A DNA stretch of 64,000 bases from SIG653 sp045578045 (GCA_045578045.1 JAZNJM010000064.1:1-64000); one strand, 5' to 3'; positions 55,748 to 64,000 are shown, counted from the stretch's first letter. Notes: generated by a model not told the origin, from the letters alone. A program made the numbers and translations.

Positions 55748-55784
55748 TAGTAAATTAGAAAAATCAAGCTAATACAAACTAAAA
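55730..55784 (+). repeat. 55-base direct repeat, copy 2
   Basis: The partner of 52826-52880. It covers the last six codons of the CPBP gene and 37 bases beyond. Confidence 0.9.
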
Positions 55785-55864
55785 CAAAGCTATAAGCAAG
55801 AAAAAAGTTAAAACAGACAAATTCGACTAAAAACAAAGAAAGAAATATAAAAAGGAGGATAAAG

Positions 55865-56920
55865 GTGAAAGAAGAAAAAAACGTTTTGGAATATATATGT
55901 GAGACAATTAAAAATGCTGTTGATGACAAATTTGTTCTTCCTCTTTCCTCTTGGCAGACAAGCTCTCCTAAATCAGAAGAAATCAATAATCTATTCGTTA
56001 AAGAAGTTAATGCATACAAGTCGGCTCCTCCCTCTCCCTGCAGCAAAGCAAACTCTATGAAGCTCTTGAAGCGTTTAGCCCGAAAGGATTTTAACGAATT
56101 TTGGACAGCTCCTGCTTCAGAATATTTTCCCGCAGTGAGTGAAGGAACAATGAAGCTTTGCGAAAGCATTTATCCTCACGATGATGCAATTTCCCACGCT
56201 AAAGCACTAATTTCAACCCTATCGTCAAAAGAGTTGGCAAAGGATTTTCTATACGGAGTGTCTCATAATGCTCCTGAATATAGAACTGCTCTTCCCTGTT
56301 ATTATTATATTAAAAATTTGCCAGAGCATAAATTCCAAAAGAAATTTGTTGGTTCTATCGTTGAAAAAAACGGACAATGGAAAGATGTCTACAACGAAAA
56401 CAAATGTGAAATATGTGGATATAGTCATTCCTTAAGTAAAGAGCCTAAATATCAGTTTTGGAGTATCAATATTGATATGAAGAATTTTTATTTTGATGCT
56501 CATATGACACGAAGCTCTCTTAATGAAGCAATTATTTTTTTAGAAGAATATAAAAAGTTACCACGCCCCGAACATTCGTCAAACGATTATTTTCATTTTA
56601 TGAAAATCATTGAAATAATTGAAAACACGCCTGAAAATATGACTTCTGGAAAATTACGTAAAGAATTAAAAAAATCAGGATTACTTAAAATGACTTTTGA
56701 CCAGATAGAGTTTTTTATTAACACTCTTGGATATCTTGACATTCTTCATTCCGAAGATTCATATGGTATGATTTATACTCACACTTCAGAAAAAGATATG
56801 CTTCTCCCCCTAAGTGATAGAGGCTTTGCAGAACATCCCGTTAATCGTTGGACAAGAAAATGCGGCATTGACTACAAAAGCATTTCAACGCTTTTTGACG
56901 GTATTTACGAACAATGCTGA
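55865..56920 (+). CDS. Uncharacterised 351-residue protein
   Basis: It starts at GTG after AGGAGG. It looks soluble and mostly helical, with a CxxC (KCEICGYS) near residue 180, a mid-region aromatic block (FWSINIDMKNFYFDAH) and a C-terminal winged-helix-like part (about 245-330; TSGKLRKELKKSGLLKMTFDQ). I do not recognise a family. The final ten codons (56891-56920) are the first unit of a 44-base tandem repeat that runs on into non-coding DNA. It could be a regulator or nucleic-acid-binding protein, but this is speculation. Confidence 0.55.
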   Translation: MKEEKNVLEYICETIKNAVDDKFVLPLSSWQTSSPKSEEINNLFVKEVNAYKSAPPSPCSKANSMKLLKRLARKDFNEFWTAPASEYFPAVSEGTMKLCESIYPHDDAISHAKALISTLSSKELAKDFLYGVSHNAPEYRTALPCYYYIKNLPEHKFQKKFVGSIVEKNGQWKDVYNENKCEICGYSHSLSKEPKYQFWSINIDMKNFYFDAHMTRSSLNEAIIFLEEYKKLPRPEHSSNDYFHFMKIIEIIENTPENMTSGKLRKELKKSGLLKMTFDQIEFFINTLGYLDILHSEDSYGMIYTHTSEKDMLLPLSDRGFAEHPVNRWTRKCGIDYKSISTLFDGIYEQC

Positions 56921-57053
56921 AACAATAAAATACACTTTTTGACAGTATTTACAAATAATACTGAAACAATAAAATACGCTTTTTGAGGGTATTTACGAAT
57001 AATACTGAAACAATAAAATACGCTTTTTGACAGTATTTACGAATAATACTAAA
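56891..57053 (+). repeat. 44-base tandem repeat, about 3.7 copies
   Basis: Units start at 56891, 56935, 56979 and 57023 (the last partial). The first includes the 3' coding end and stop of the upstream gene. Each unit holds a small inverted repeat (GTATT...AATAC in units 2-4). Confidence 0.95.
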
Positions 57054-57091
57054 CCGCTTTAAATACTCTTTTAAAGCTGAAAGGAGAAATA

Positions 57092-57664
57092 ATGCTTTTA
57101 GATAATACAAGCAAATATAAATCGTGGAATAATCTGAAAAAACAGATAAATGGTCTATTATGCGATTCTCTCAAAGGAAAAATTTCATATTTTTATACAA
57201 GGTATCACGGAGTACATAATGCATACGGAAGAGCCACAATCAATTATTTTAATAAAGAGATTATTTCTTTCTCTTGGCTTGAAGAAATGTATCAAGGTGC
57301 TGACGTTGCAGAGCAATACGAAAAAATGAACGTTGTTTCTTCGCCTGATGAAAGTTTTGAGGAAAGCATAAAAAGATATAAAGAAGTCAGCGATGAGGTT
57401 TCCAAAAAAATATGGATGCCTGAGGGGTTACTTTGCGAAGGAGACTTTATCAATTCCATAACAATTTATCTGAAAACAGATATTAAGACAGCATTAAATT
57501 CAGAAAATTATCTTTTGAGAGTTTTTTCATATATGGACAGGAGAATTGGAAAGAGAACCCTTTTAAAAATCAAAGACGAGGTTGAAACGCTTCCCCAGTG
57601 GGTGAAACAATTTTATTATATTCGTTGCGAAGCAGAGATATTATCTTTTTCCGAAGCAAAATAA
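57092..57664 (+). CDS. Small protein, SF0329-like
   Basis: 190 residues starting at ATG after AAAGGAG. The opening pattern (W..L...I...L.DSLKGKISYFYTRYHG...GRATINY) reminds me of the SF0329 family of uncharacterised bacterial proteins. It has no membrane helix or signal peptide. The function is unknown. The family match is from memory and weak. Confidence 0.5.
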   Translation: MLLDNTSKYKSWNNLKKQINGLLCDSLKGKISYFYTRYHGVHNAYGRATINYFNKEIISFSWLEEMYQGADVAEQYEKMNVVSSPDESFEESIKRYKEVSDEVSKKIWMPEGLLCEGDFINSITIYLKTDIKTALNSENYLLRVFSYMDRRIGKRTLLKIKDEVETLPQWVKQFYYIRCEAEILSFSEAK

Positions 57665-57784
57665 ACGTAATAATGACAGCTTTAATAAACGGTAGTTTTT
57701 CTTTTCAAAATTGATAATATAGATTTGTCATTTTAAACTTGGAGTATAAAATTGTAATTTTTTATATAGAACGTAAATTGGTCG

Positions 57785-57833
57785 TTTTGGGGTTTGAAAC
57801 TTAAATATGTCTTTTGGGGTTTGAAACTTAAAT
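57785..57833 (+). repeat. Two-copy 22-base direct repeat
   Basis: The unit beginning TTTTGGGGTTTGAAAC occurs at 57785-57806 and 57812-57833, spaced 27 bases. It lies in the 230-base gap before the next gene, which holds nothing else that I recognise. Confidence 0.85.
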
Positions 57834-57901
57834 CGTTTTTCAAAAATTTAATTTATATCTCATTATTCTTTTCAGACGGAAAATCTTTTTAAGTGATAGA
57901 A

Positions 57902-58285
57902 ATGTTATTTTACAAATTTAATTCTCAGGACGAAAGGCGTAGTTTGGGCGGTTCTTCATTTATAGAACTTCAATTCTGTAAATTCCCTTTAAAAACAAAA
58001 ATTGAATCATTGATTGAAAAGGTCAATTTTTGGGAAAACGATTCTTTGTATATATCTGATTATGAGACTTTTTACAATGAATACAAGTATATTTTTAATT
58101 GTGGTATTTACAACAATTTGGAAATCGGAGATATGGACTTACACGGAATTAATTATTATTCTCCATCTGAAACAGACCGAATTATAGATAAAATTCTAAA
58201 ATATAAGCCGTTAGATTATGAAACGTTAATCAAGTGGCTTGAAGACTCTAAAGCATATAACGGATTTTACATTTTGGGATTTTAA
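57902..58285 (+). CDS. Hypothetical small protein
   Basis: About 127 residues with no recognised family, rich in aromatic and acidic residues (ENDSLYISDYETFYNEYKYI; DMDLHGINYYSP). Neither the ATG at 57902 nor the GTG at 57893 has a clear ribosome binding site. It resembles the small immunity- or toxin-associated hypothetical proteins common in accessory regions, but there is no direct support for that. Confidence 0.4.
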   Translation: MLFYKFNSQDERRSLGGSSFIELQFCKFPLKTKIESLIEKVNFWENDSLYISDYETFYNEYKYIFNCGIYNNLEIGDMDLHGINYYSPSETDRIIDKILKYKPLDYETLIKWLEDSKAYNGFYILGF

Positions 58286-58348
58286 GCATTATTTTTAAAT
58301 ATTTTATAGTTTAAAGATTGATATAGTTAAGTTTAATCAGGGGAATTT

Positions 58349-58942
58349 ATGCATTTTCAAATTTTAGCCATTATTATTTTGCTAACGTTTTACGGATTTT
58401 ACTTTGGAAAAATGTTATTGCAAAAGAAAAAAGGAATTCAAACAGACCATCTTGGAAAAGTTAAAAAAGGGATTCAAAAAAGGATTGAAATATCAATGAA
58501 AATAGTTTCTATTATTGTTCCAATTTTAGAAGCTATCAGTATTATATTAAACCTTTCATCCTTGCCGTTGGAAATCAGATATATTGGAATTATTATAGCA
58601 ATAATTGGAACAGTTATTTTTGCTATTTCCATATTTACAATGAGAGATAGTTGGAGAGCAGGTGTTTCAAGAGAGGAAAAAACAAAGTTAATAACGTCTG
58701 GGATTTATCAATTCAGCAGAAATCCTGCCTTTTTAGGATTTGACCTTGTTTATATTGGAATATCTTTAACGTTTTTCAACCCTATTTTATTGTTAATCTC
58801 TCTACTTTGCGTATTATTGTTTCATTTACAAATTGTATTAGTTGAAGAAAAATTTCTTATTCAGGTATTTGGAAATGAATATCTGAATTATCAAAATAAG
58901 GTCAACAGATACTTAGGGCGAAAATTACAAAGAAAAAAATAA
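58349..58942 (+). CDS. Isoprenylcysteine methyltransferase-like membrane protein
   Basis: 197 residues with about five membrane helices. The C-terminal part has GIYQFSRNPAFLGFDLVY and VLVEEKFLIQVFGNEYLNY, the SAM-binding region of ICMT/PEMT-type methyltransferases. The bacterial members methylate unknown, probably lipid or small hydrophobic, substrates. The start is ATG after GGGG. Confidence 0.85.
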   Translation: MHFQILAIIILLTFYGFYFGKMLLQKKKGIQTDHLGKVKKGIQKRIEISMKIVSIIVPILEAISIILNLSSLPLEIRYIGIIIAIIGTVIFAISIFTMRDSWRAGVSREEKTKLITSGIYQFSRNPAFLGFDLVYIGISLTFFNPILLLISLLCVLLFHLQIVLVEEKFLIQVFGNEYLNYQNKVNRYLGRKLQRKK

Positions 58943-59011
58943 TTTTGCATATTTTAAAAATAAAAACACTATGACACCATTAAGGCAATAGAAAGAATTC
59001 AAGGAAAAGCT

Positions 59012-59794
59012 ATGGATATAGGAATAAATATTTTTTGTTGCGGAGCAGTTTCTGAAAGCAACGTTGAACAACAAACGAACCTTATGCTGAAAAACGGCTT
59101 TAATCATACCTTTGGAGGCTCTGATGATTTATCAGACCATATTATCGAAAAAATACAGACAAAGGGAATTATATTTGATACTCTTCATTTACCATTCAAG
59201 GGAATAAACGGATTATATTCAGAATATGAAGAATCAAAGCAAATTTTCAAACGAATAACAGACGGTATAGAAAAATGTGAAAGACACGGAATTTCTCTTG
59301 GAGTTCTTCATCTTTCATCAGGAAAAAATCCACCATTGAACGATAGAGGGATAGAACGCTTTTGCAGAATACTTGACCACGCAAGAGAGCTTGGGGTTAA
59401 AATCGCTTTTGAAAATCTTAGAACCTTGGGAAACATTTCGTATACTTTTGAAAAACACGAAGACGCTCTTTTTTGTTGGGATACGGGACACGAAAGCTGT
59501 TTTACTCCCAAAAGACAATATATGCCCCTATTTGGAAAAAGACTTGCAACTGTTCACCTGCACGATAATAATGGAATTTACGATAAAGATGAACATATGA
59601 TTCCATATGACGGAAAAATAGATTTCGATAGAGTTGCGTATCAGCTTTTTGATGCAAATTACAACGGAACGCTTATGCTTGAAGTTCTCAAAGAAAGAAA
59701 CGTTCTTTATGAGAATATGTCAGATGACGAATACTTGAAAAGAGCATCAGAAGCTGTTTTAAAATTGGAAAAACAAATAAAAAAACACAAATAA
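59012..59794 (+). CDS. Sugar phosphate isomerase/epimerase-type TIM barrel
   Basis: 260 residues of the xylose-isomerase-like TIM-barrel (AP endonuclease 2) family. It has FDTLHLPFKG, SLGVLHLSSG, IAFENLRT, CWDTGHE, VHLHDNNG and a final LMLEVLKE, which supply metal ligands Glu, Asp, His and Glu. It is likely a keto-sugar isomerase or epimerase; the substrate is unknown. The start follows AAGGAAAAG. Confidence 0.82.
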   Translation: MDIGINIFCCGAVSESNVEQQTNLMLKNGFNHTFGGSDDLSDHIIEKIQTKGIIFDTLHLPFKGINGLYSEYEESKQIFKRITDGIEKCERHGISLGVLHLSSGKNPPLNDRGIERFCRILDHARELGVKIAFENLRTLGNISYTFEKHEDALFCWDTGHESCFTPKRQYMPLFGKRLATVHLHDNNGIYDKDEHMIPYDGKIDFDRVAYQLFDANYNGTLMLEVLKERNVLYENMSDDEYLKRASEAVLKLEKQIKKHK

Positions 59795-59796
59795 AA

Positions 59797-59838
59797 TTTC
59801 CCTCAGACCAGAAATAAAACACTGTTCTGAGGGATTTT
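59797..59838. terminator. Bidirectional terminator between convergent genes
   Basis: TCCCTCAGA (59799-59807) pairs with TCTGAGGGA (59826-59834), with T6 after it on the right and A-rich sequence on the left. It serves the isomerase-like gene and the leftward gene ending at 59840. Confidence 0.85.
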
Positions 59839-59839
59839 T

Positions 59840-61057
59840 TCAAACAAACATAACGCTTGATTCGTCTGTTGCGTTTCCAAGAATGATATCCATAAATTGA
59901 GAAAACGCAGTAACCGCCAAAGATGTACTTTGAGGGCAAGAATCTCCAAAAGACCATTCGTTTGGTATTGTATATTGAATAAACAATTTGAAAACAAGTC
60001 TGTCTCCTTGCTTTTCAGCATCAACGCACCAAAAGTTTTTCAATGCAAGAGAACGAGCTGTTTTGAAATATAAAGTTCTTTCATCTAAAACCTCATTGCT
60101 ATGGAAAAACAGTCCAACGTCAGAATCTGTAATATCACTTTTAACAGAAAATGATACCATACAAGAATCTATATTTTCGTTTTTCTGGCAATCTAATTTT
60201 ATAACCGTTCTCCCCGTTCTGCTCCGTTTAGAACATTGTAAACAAAGAAAAACAATAATCCCAATCAACGCCCCAATATCCTCTGAAAAACATTTAAACC
60301 AAAACTCAATACAACGTTTTCTTCTTTCACTTATTCCCGAATCAAACTTAAAAACAAAATTATTTTGAGTTTTATTTGTCATATTGACTAAGCGTTCAAG
60401 AATATTTACAATCTCGTGGTCTCTTATATCCTTATATCGAAAAGCAGAGCTGACAACGTCAACGCTGGATTTCATAGAAAAATAATATGCCTTTTCAAAC
60501 CTTTTTGAAAAATCTTTCCATAAAGACTTTTGTTGTTCGTTCAAAGAACCTGTATTGTCAAGATTTCTATGCTTAAAAAAACTCTTTTCGGGAATATTTA
60601 TTAAATATTCATAAAGCAATTTTAGATGAGCACCATTCTTTTCAAGCTCTGTAAGAAATAAAATAAACAGATAATTATCTATTCTGAAAACAGCACATCT
60701 GTTTTCATTTACAATGATAGAAATATAATCTCCAATATTTACGCAAAGTATTTCGAAAACAATTTCTTTATCAACGTATGTTTTTAAAGATGCTCCTCTA
60801 CGCCAATTCCAAGCGGGAGACGCTTCTCTTTTATTTTTATAAACAATACGTCCGTCAAGACTAATTAAAACCGTTGGATAATGAAGAGAGTCAACAATGG
60901 TCTGGCAAACCTTTTCGGGAGAAAGAGAATAAAAATCATAATCTTGAAGCTCTTTTGCTATTTGATTTTCCAAAGCTATATTTTTTTCAGTGTTTTTTTC
61001 AACGCCATTAACGGTTTTCTCATCAATCAAACTCATAACGTTTTTTGTATTCTCCAA
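59840..61057 (-). CDS. Degenerate PAS/sensor-kinase-like protein
   Basis: 405 residues. A PAS-like segment lies at about 50-140 (PTVLISLDGRIVYKN). A helical part follows (about 150-245; the stretch near FRYKDIRDHEIVNILERL recalls a dimerisation helix), and the end (about 265-400) has the length and order of a HATPase domain but lacks N, G1 and G2 boxes that I can identify. I infer a non-catalytic relative of sensor kinases. No response regulator is adjacent. Confidence 0.4.
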   Translation of the reverse strand: MENTKNVMSLIDEKTVNGVEKNTEKNIALENQIAKELQDYDFYSLSPEKVCQTIVDSLHYPTVLISLDGRIVYKNKREASPAWNWRRGASLKTYVDKEIVFEILCVNIGDYISIIVNENRCAVFRIDNYLFILFLTELEKNGAHLKLLYEYLINIPEKSFFKHRNLDNTGSLNEQQKSLWKDFSKRFEKAYYFSMKSSVDVVSSAFRYKDIRDHEIVNILERLVNMTNKTQNNFVFKFDSGISERRKRCIEFWFKCFSEDIGALIGIIVFLCLQCSKRSRTGRTVIKLDCQKNENIDSCMVSFSVKSDITDSDVGLFFHSNEVLDERTLYFKTARSLALKNFWCVDAEKQGDRLVFKLFIQYTIPNEWSFGDSCPQSTSLAVTAFSQFMDIILGNATDESSVMFV

Positions 61058-61214
61058 TTATATATTTCTCACCCGAACTATTTATATTTTATCATATCAA
61101 AAAATAATTTGCAATATATTTTTACTTTTATTATTTGTTTGGTTTTGTTTATTGGAATTATTTTTTTAAAATGGGAAACAATAATTTTGACAAACAAAGG
61201 AAGGAACGAAAACA

Positions 61215-61649
61215 ATGATAGAACAAGATACAATAAAGCTCCTTAGAGAATGTGATGCGGGTGTAAGAATGGGTATAGACTCAATAGATGACGTTTTAGA
61301 CAACGTTAAAGACGAGAGACTTAAAAACCGTCTTATACTTTGTAAAGACGAGCATACCCATATTAACGGATCCATACAAAAACTTTTAAACCGATATGAA
61401 GATGACGGAAAAGCACCAAATCCCATTGCAAAAGGAATGTCGTGGATTAAAACAAACGCAATGTTGACGATGAACGATAGCGACAGCACTGTTGCAGACC
61501 TCATAACAGACGGTTGTAATATGGGTGTTAAATCGTTAAACAGATATCTTAACCAATATAAAGCAGCAGACGAAGAATCAAAAAATATTGCAAAAAGGCT
61601 TATTGATTCAGAAGAAAAACTTGCGGTTGATATAAGAAGTTTTTTATAG
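61215..61649 (+). CDS. Small helical protein, ferritin-like/DUF2383-type shape
   Basis: 144 residues starting at ATG after AAAGGAAGG. It is predicted to be a four-helix bundle with conserved-looking acidic and His positions (CKDEHTHINGSI) and the segment GMSWIKTNAMLTMNDSDSTVADLITDGCNMG. It resembles DUF2383/ferritin-like small proteins of Clostridia. There is no membrane helix. The function is unknown. Confidence 0.6.
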   Translation: MIEQDTIKLLRECDAGVRMGIDSIDDVLDNVKDERLKNRLILCKDEHTHINGSIQKLLNRYEDDGKAPNPIAKGMSWIKTNAMLTMNDSDSTVADLITDGCNMGVKSLNRYLNQYKAADEESKNIAKRLIDSEEKLAVDIRSFL

Positions 61650-61760
61650 TAAAGCTAAACTGTATAGATGATTTTTTAATAAAACTAACGCAGTAAAAGT
61701 TGATTTTAGAATAAAGCTAAGGCTGTATAAGTTGATTTTAGAATAAAGCTAAAGCCGTTT
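61650..61760 (+). repeat. Degenerate tandem repeat of about 32 bases, four copies
   Basis: Imperfect units of the form TAAAGCTAA...GTTGATTTTAGAA follow the stop codon of the preceding gene. The third and fourth are the best conserved. The last runs into the terminator stem. Confidence 0.75.
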
Positions 61761-61797
61761 GATTTTTATTTTTAAATTTCAAACGGCATATTTTTTT
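61754..61797 (+). terminator. Rho-independent terminator
   Basis: GCCGTTTGA (61754-61762) pairs with TCAAACGGC (61779-61787), followed by ATATTTTTTT. Confidence 0.8.
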
Positions 61798-61871
61798 ATA
61801 TTGTGTTTATACGGAGTTAATTTATAAAGTATATAATTGCGTATAAATTATTATGTATCAAGGGTTGACAT

Positions 61872-61958
61872 ATGGCGATAAATACTGTTATATTTGATCT
61901 TGACGGAACGCTTACTGATTATATTGAATTTATAAAAAATTTACGGGAAAAGCAATAA
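61872..61958 (+). pseudogene. Truncated HAD-superfamily hydrolase remnant
   Basis: A 28-codon frame from ATG (AGGG nine bases upstream) that begins MAINTVIFDLDGTLTDY, the exact form of HAD motif I (DxDGT), then stops within a dozen codons. The remaining 180 or so residues of a normal HAD enzyme are absent. Its stop overlaps the next start as TAATG, so translation of the remnant may be coupled to the YjbR-type gene. Confidence 0.75.
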
Positions 61959-62431
61959 TGAACAGAAAAGAATTTGATAAATTTGTATTCGAAACATACG
62001 GAATCACAGCAGATTATCCATTTAAAGACTCAAAAGAAGCTGTATATAGACATATATCAAACAGAAAATGGTTCGCCATTGTTTTAAGCGTTAAAAAATC
62101 AAAAATTATTCCAACAGAAAAAGAAGCCTCTTCCGAAAACAAAGAAGAAAGCCTCTTTAAAAATCAAATAAAAAATTTTGATAAAAATGAACGTGCCAAA
62201 TCAGACGAAATAATAGATATTGTTAATCTGAAATGCCCTCTTGATGTTTTTCAAACAATCTGGTTAGAACCTAACGTATACCCTGCATATCATATGAACA
62301 AACGCCATTGGATAAGCGTTCCCCTTGACGGAAGCGTTTCCGAAGAAACAATTTCTTTTCTCCTCGATAAAAGCTATGAAGCAACTTCGTTCAAGGCTAA
62401 AAAAAGAAAGAACACTAATTCTAAGTTTTAA
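61958..62431 (+). CDS. MmcQ/YjbR-family protein
   Basis: 157 residues. The opening MNRKEFDKFVFETYG and the end YHMNKRHWISVPLDG...LLDKSYEAT match the MmcQ/YjbR (CyaY-like fold) family, described as DNA-binding-like. A charged insertion (about residues 50-85; ENKEESLFKNQ) separates the two halves. The start overlaps the stop of the HAD remnant. Its last four bases overlap the convergent membrane protein gene. Confidence 0.8.
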   Translation: MNRKEFDKFVFETYGITADYPFKDSKEAVYRHISNRKWFAIVLSVKKSKIIPTEKEASSENKEESLFKNQIKNFDKNERAKSDEIIDIVNLKCPLDVFQTIWLEPNVYPAYHMNKRHWISVPLDGSVSEETISFLLDKSYEATSFKAKKRKNTNSKF

Positions 62432-64000
62432 TTGTGTATTCTGAATTTTTTCGGAGCAAGGAAATACACAAGTATACTCGCAACCAAACAATAAACCACA
62501 CAGAAAATAATTGTCATTATTCCAAAGGTTAAAGTTTTCATTGTTAAATCCGTAAGATAATAACAAACCAAATAGGTCAACCTTGTAACTAAATTATAAG
62601 TTCCGCTTTTAATTTCCGATGCGGTATTATACGGCTGTAAAAGATAATACAACGTAAGATAATGAACGGAAAAGAAAATACTCATCATTACAACGGAAAC
62701 AAATATAACAGCATAATTTAAAGCATTATCTGTTCCACCAGATATAAGAAGCAAAGCAGAAAGTGATACTCCAATAACAACAGCGGGAAGAAGATTTATT
62801 TTTGTTATCTCCCTGAGACGAATCCAGAAAAGCTTCAATATGTTTTCAGGCTTTTTATAAAAAGAATACGTTAAAAAGCAATGGTCGCAATTTACAAATA
62901 AAGCCTGTGTGAAATTAGTACCGCGGTTTATCATATACATAACAAACGCCATATAGGGAAGATACCCAAGCATCATTCCGTTTATTTCTCGTTTAAATTC
63001 CGGAAAGAAAAACAGAGCTATAACTATTATTAAAAAAATACAAGCCGAAATTATGGAAATTGTCCAAGATGATTTCCATAATATTTTTTTATGTCTTTTA
63101 ACAAAAAGCTCGTTTAAATATTCAAACCCTTTTCTTTTACTTGTTTCACCATCAAAAGTACTTATTGCATTTCTTGTCGCCTCAACTTTAATCATTTCAA
63201 AATCGCTATCTTGTTTTGAAACATATTCAGCAAGCATTTTTTTGCACAAAAACTGATAATTTGAAAAATTCAATATTTTTTTTGCTGATAATATTCCAAG
63301 GATGATAAAAATAATCATCGCAATTACGTATGCACCCGTTGGAAGTACAACGTTTAAAAACGGAAGTCCGTATGCAACTAAAAGGAGAAGCAACATTGAA
63401 ATAATAACAAATGCATTCTTTTCGCTCGTGTTGTTTTTCATTCGTTTCTCATATCTATATAGCATAATTGCCGAGAAAAAAAGTTTTGTTCCTGAAACAA
63501 AAAGAGGAATCAATAAACATTCTATACCGCTTAGTTCGTATATCGCTCCGAAAACAAAAGACCAAAGAGAAAAACCTACAATGGTTTTTATTATGAAATA
63601 GAAATAATTAACCAAAGTATACTCTTTTGCATTAATTCGCATAAGATTGATAGCATAATATTTTTCTTCCGAAGGAGAGAAAATATAATTATTATTAAAT
63701 CCTCCGATTATTGTTAAGAAAAATAAAATATGCAGAATTATCTGTTGCTCTGAGGCGGTAATTAGTACAACGTCACGAAAAAAAGCTACAGGGAGAAAAA
63801 TTAAACAAACAAAATACAACAGTTTTCCAAAAAAAGCAAAGAATATCTCCTTCAGGATAGACCATATAGTTCCAATGACCTTAAAAGCGGAAACACCGTA
63901 TATATCCTGAGGGATTATTTTTTTCAAAATAGGAATTTGCTTTAATGAATACAAAAAACCGTTGACAGAATATGCGTTTTTTAAAGAGAAGGAAATTTTC
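62428..64000 (-). CDS. Large polytopic membrane protein, ABC-2-like permease (partial)
   Basis: The frame is open to the window edge. Although a TTG at 63954 could start it, the upstream codons continue in good style (FSLKNAYSVNGFL before YSLKQIPILKK), so the true start is probably outside. At least 520 residues with 12 or more membrane helices are visible. The opening resembles a family of clostridial ABC-type membrane proteins with LKxxYxVNxxIYxLKQIP. The ATPase partner would lie beyond the window. Confidence 0.65.
   Translation of the reverse strand, partial: KISFSLKNAYSVNGFLYSLKQIPILKKIIPQDIYGVSAFKVIGTIWSILKEIFFAFFGKLLYFVCLIFLPVAFFRDVVLITASEQQIILHILFFLTIIGGFNNNYIFSPSEEKYYAINLMRINAKEYTLVNYFYFIIKTIVGFSLWSFVFGAIYELSGIECLLIPLFVSGTKLFFSAIMLYRYEKRMKNNTSEKNAFVIISMLLLLLVAYGLPFLNVVLPTGAYVIAMIIFIILGILSAKKILNFSNYQFLCKKMLAEYVSKQDSDFEMIKVEATRNAISTFDGETSKRKGFEYLNELFVKRHKKILWKSSWTISIISACIFLIIVIALFFFPEFKREINGMMLGYLPYMAFVMYMINRGTNFTQALFVNCDHCFLTYSFYKKPENILKLFWIRLREITKINLLPAVVIGVSLSALLLISGGTDNALNYAVIFVSVVMMSIFFSVHYLTLYYLLQPYNTASEIKSGTYNLVTRLTYLVCYYLTDLTMKTLTFGIMTIIFCVVYCLVASILVYFLAPKKFRIHN

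Noticed and set aside
61190..61196. TTGACA just upstream of the gene at 61215
   Set aside because: It lies too close to the RBS and start codon to be a -35 box for that gene, and no -10 box can fit between.

Overview
The window looks like chromosomal DNA of a low-GC Gram-positive anaerobe, most likely an uncultured gut-type member of the Clostridia. Reasons: strong GGAGG-type ribosome binding sites, frequent TTG and GTG starts, many near-consensus -35/-10 promoters with 17-base spacers, U-tailed hairpin terminators, a pyruvate:ferredoxin oxidoreductase, an L27 protein with the Firmicutes cleavable N-terminal extension together with its protease Prp, and sugar ABC importers that lack their own ATPase. 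I saw no rRNA or tRNA gene, no CRISPR array and no intact transposase.

Layout. 1-3311: the end of a GH94 phosphorylase, an esterase and a metallo-beta-lactamase/beta-CASP nuclease. 3354-9572: a cell-envelope block (secreted repeat protein, GT2-GtrA fusion, two paralogous phosphodiester glycosidase-domain proteins, a membrane protein, an amidohydrolase). 9639-11439: rpmB, a degenerate rubrerythrin and a GNAT acetyltransferase. 11651-17796: a large orphan lipoprotein, a YfhO-type membrane protein and an HPr-kinase-like ATPase. 17923-25843: housekeeping genes (prfA, an S1-domain protein, an aconitase-type hydratase, obg, rpmA, prp, rplU, a nucleoside phosphorylase). 26010-28681: a cysteine-rich repeat protein and a YgiQ-type radical SAM protein. 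28758-41772: a seven-gene operon read leftward from one promoter to one terminator. 42295-52185: a VanY-like protein, PFOR, two membrane proteins, YifB/ComM and RlmD. 52193-57053: a scarred accessory region with direct repeats, pseudogenes and tandem repeats. 57092-64000: small uncharacterised genes, a methyltransferase, a sugar isomerase-like protein, a degenerate sensor-like protein, a HAD remnant, a YjbR-type protein and a membrane protein cut by the window end.

The best candidate for an undescribed system is the operon at 28876-41638. It encodes a giant secreted solute-binding protein with carbohydrate-binding-like modules and an extracellular Cys cluster, two complete pairs of MalF/MalG-type permeases, a secreted beta-propeller joined to TPR and Yip1-type membrane domains, and a 1011-residue secreted protein of a probable glycosidase-like family (DUF5696-like). 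I infer a polysaccharide or glycoconjugate capture, processing and uptake machine that borrows a shared MsmX-type ATPase. The second notable area is 52826-55784, where 55-base direct repeats, a decayed gene copy, a kinase gene with an in-frame stop and a base signature unlike the rest point to duplication plus horizontal insertion.
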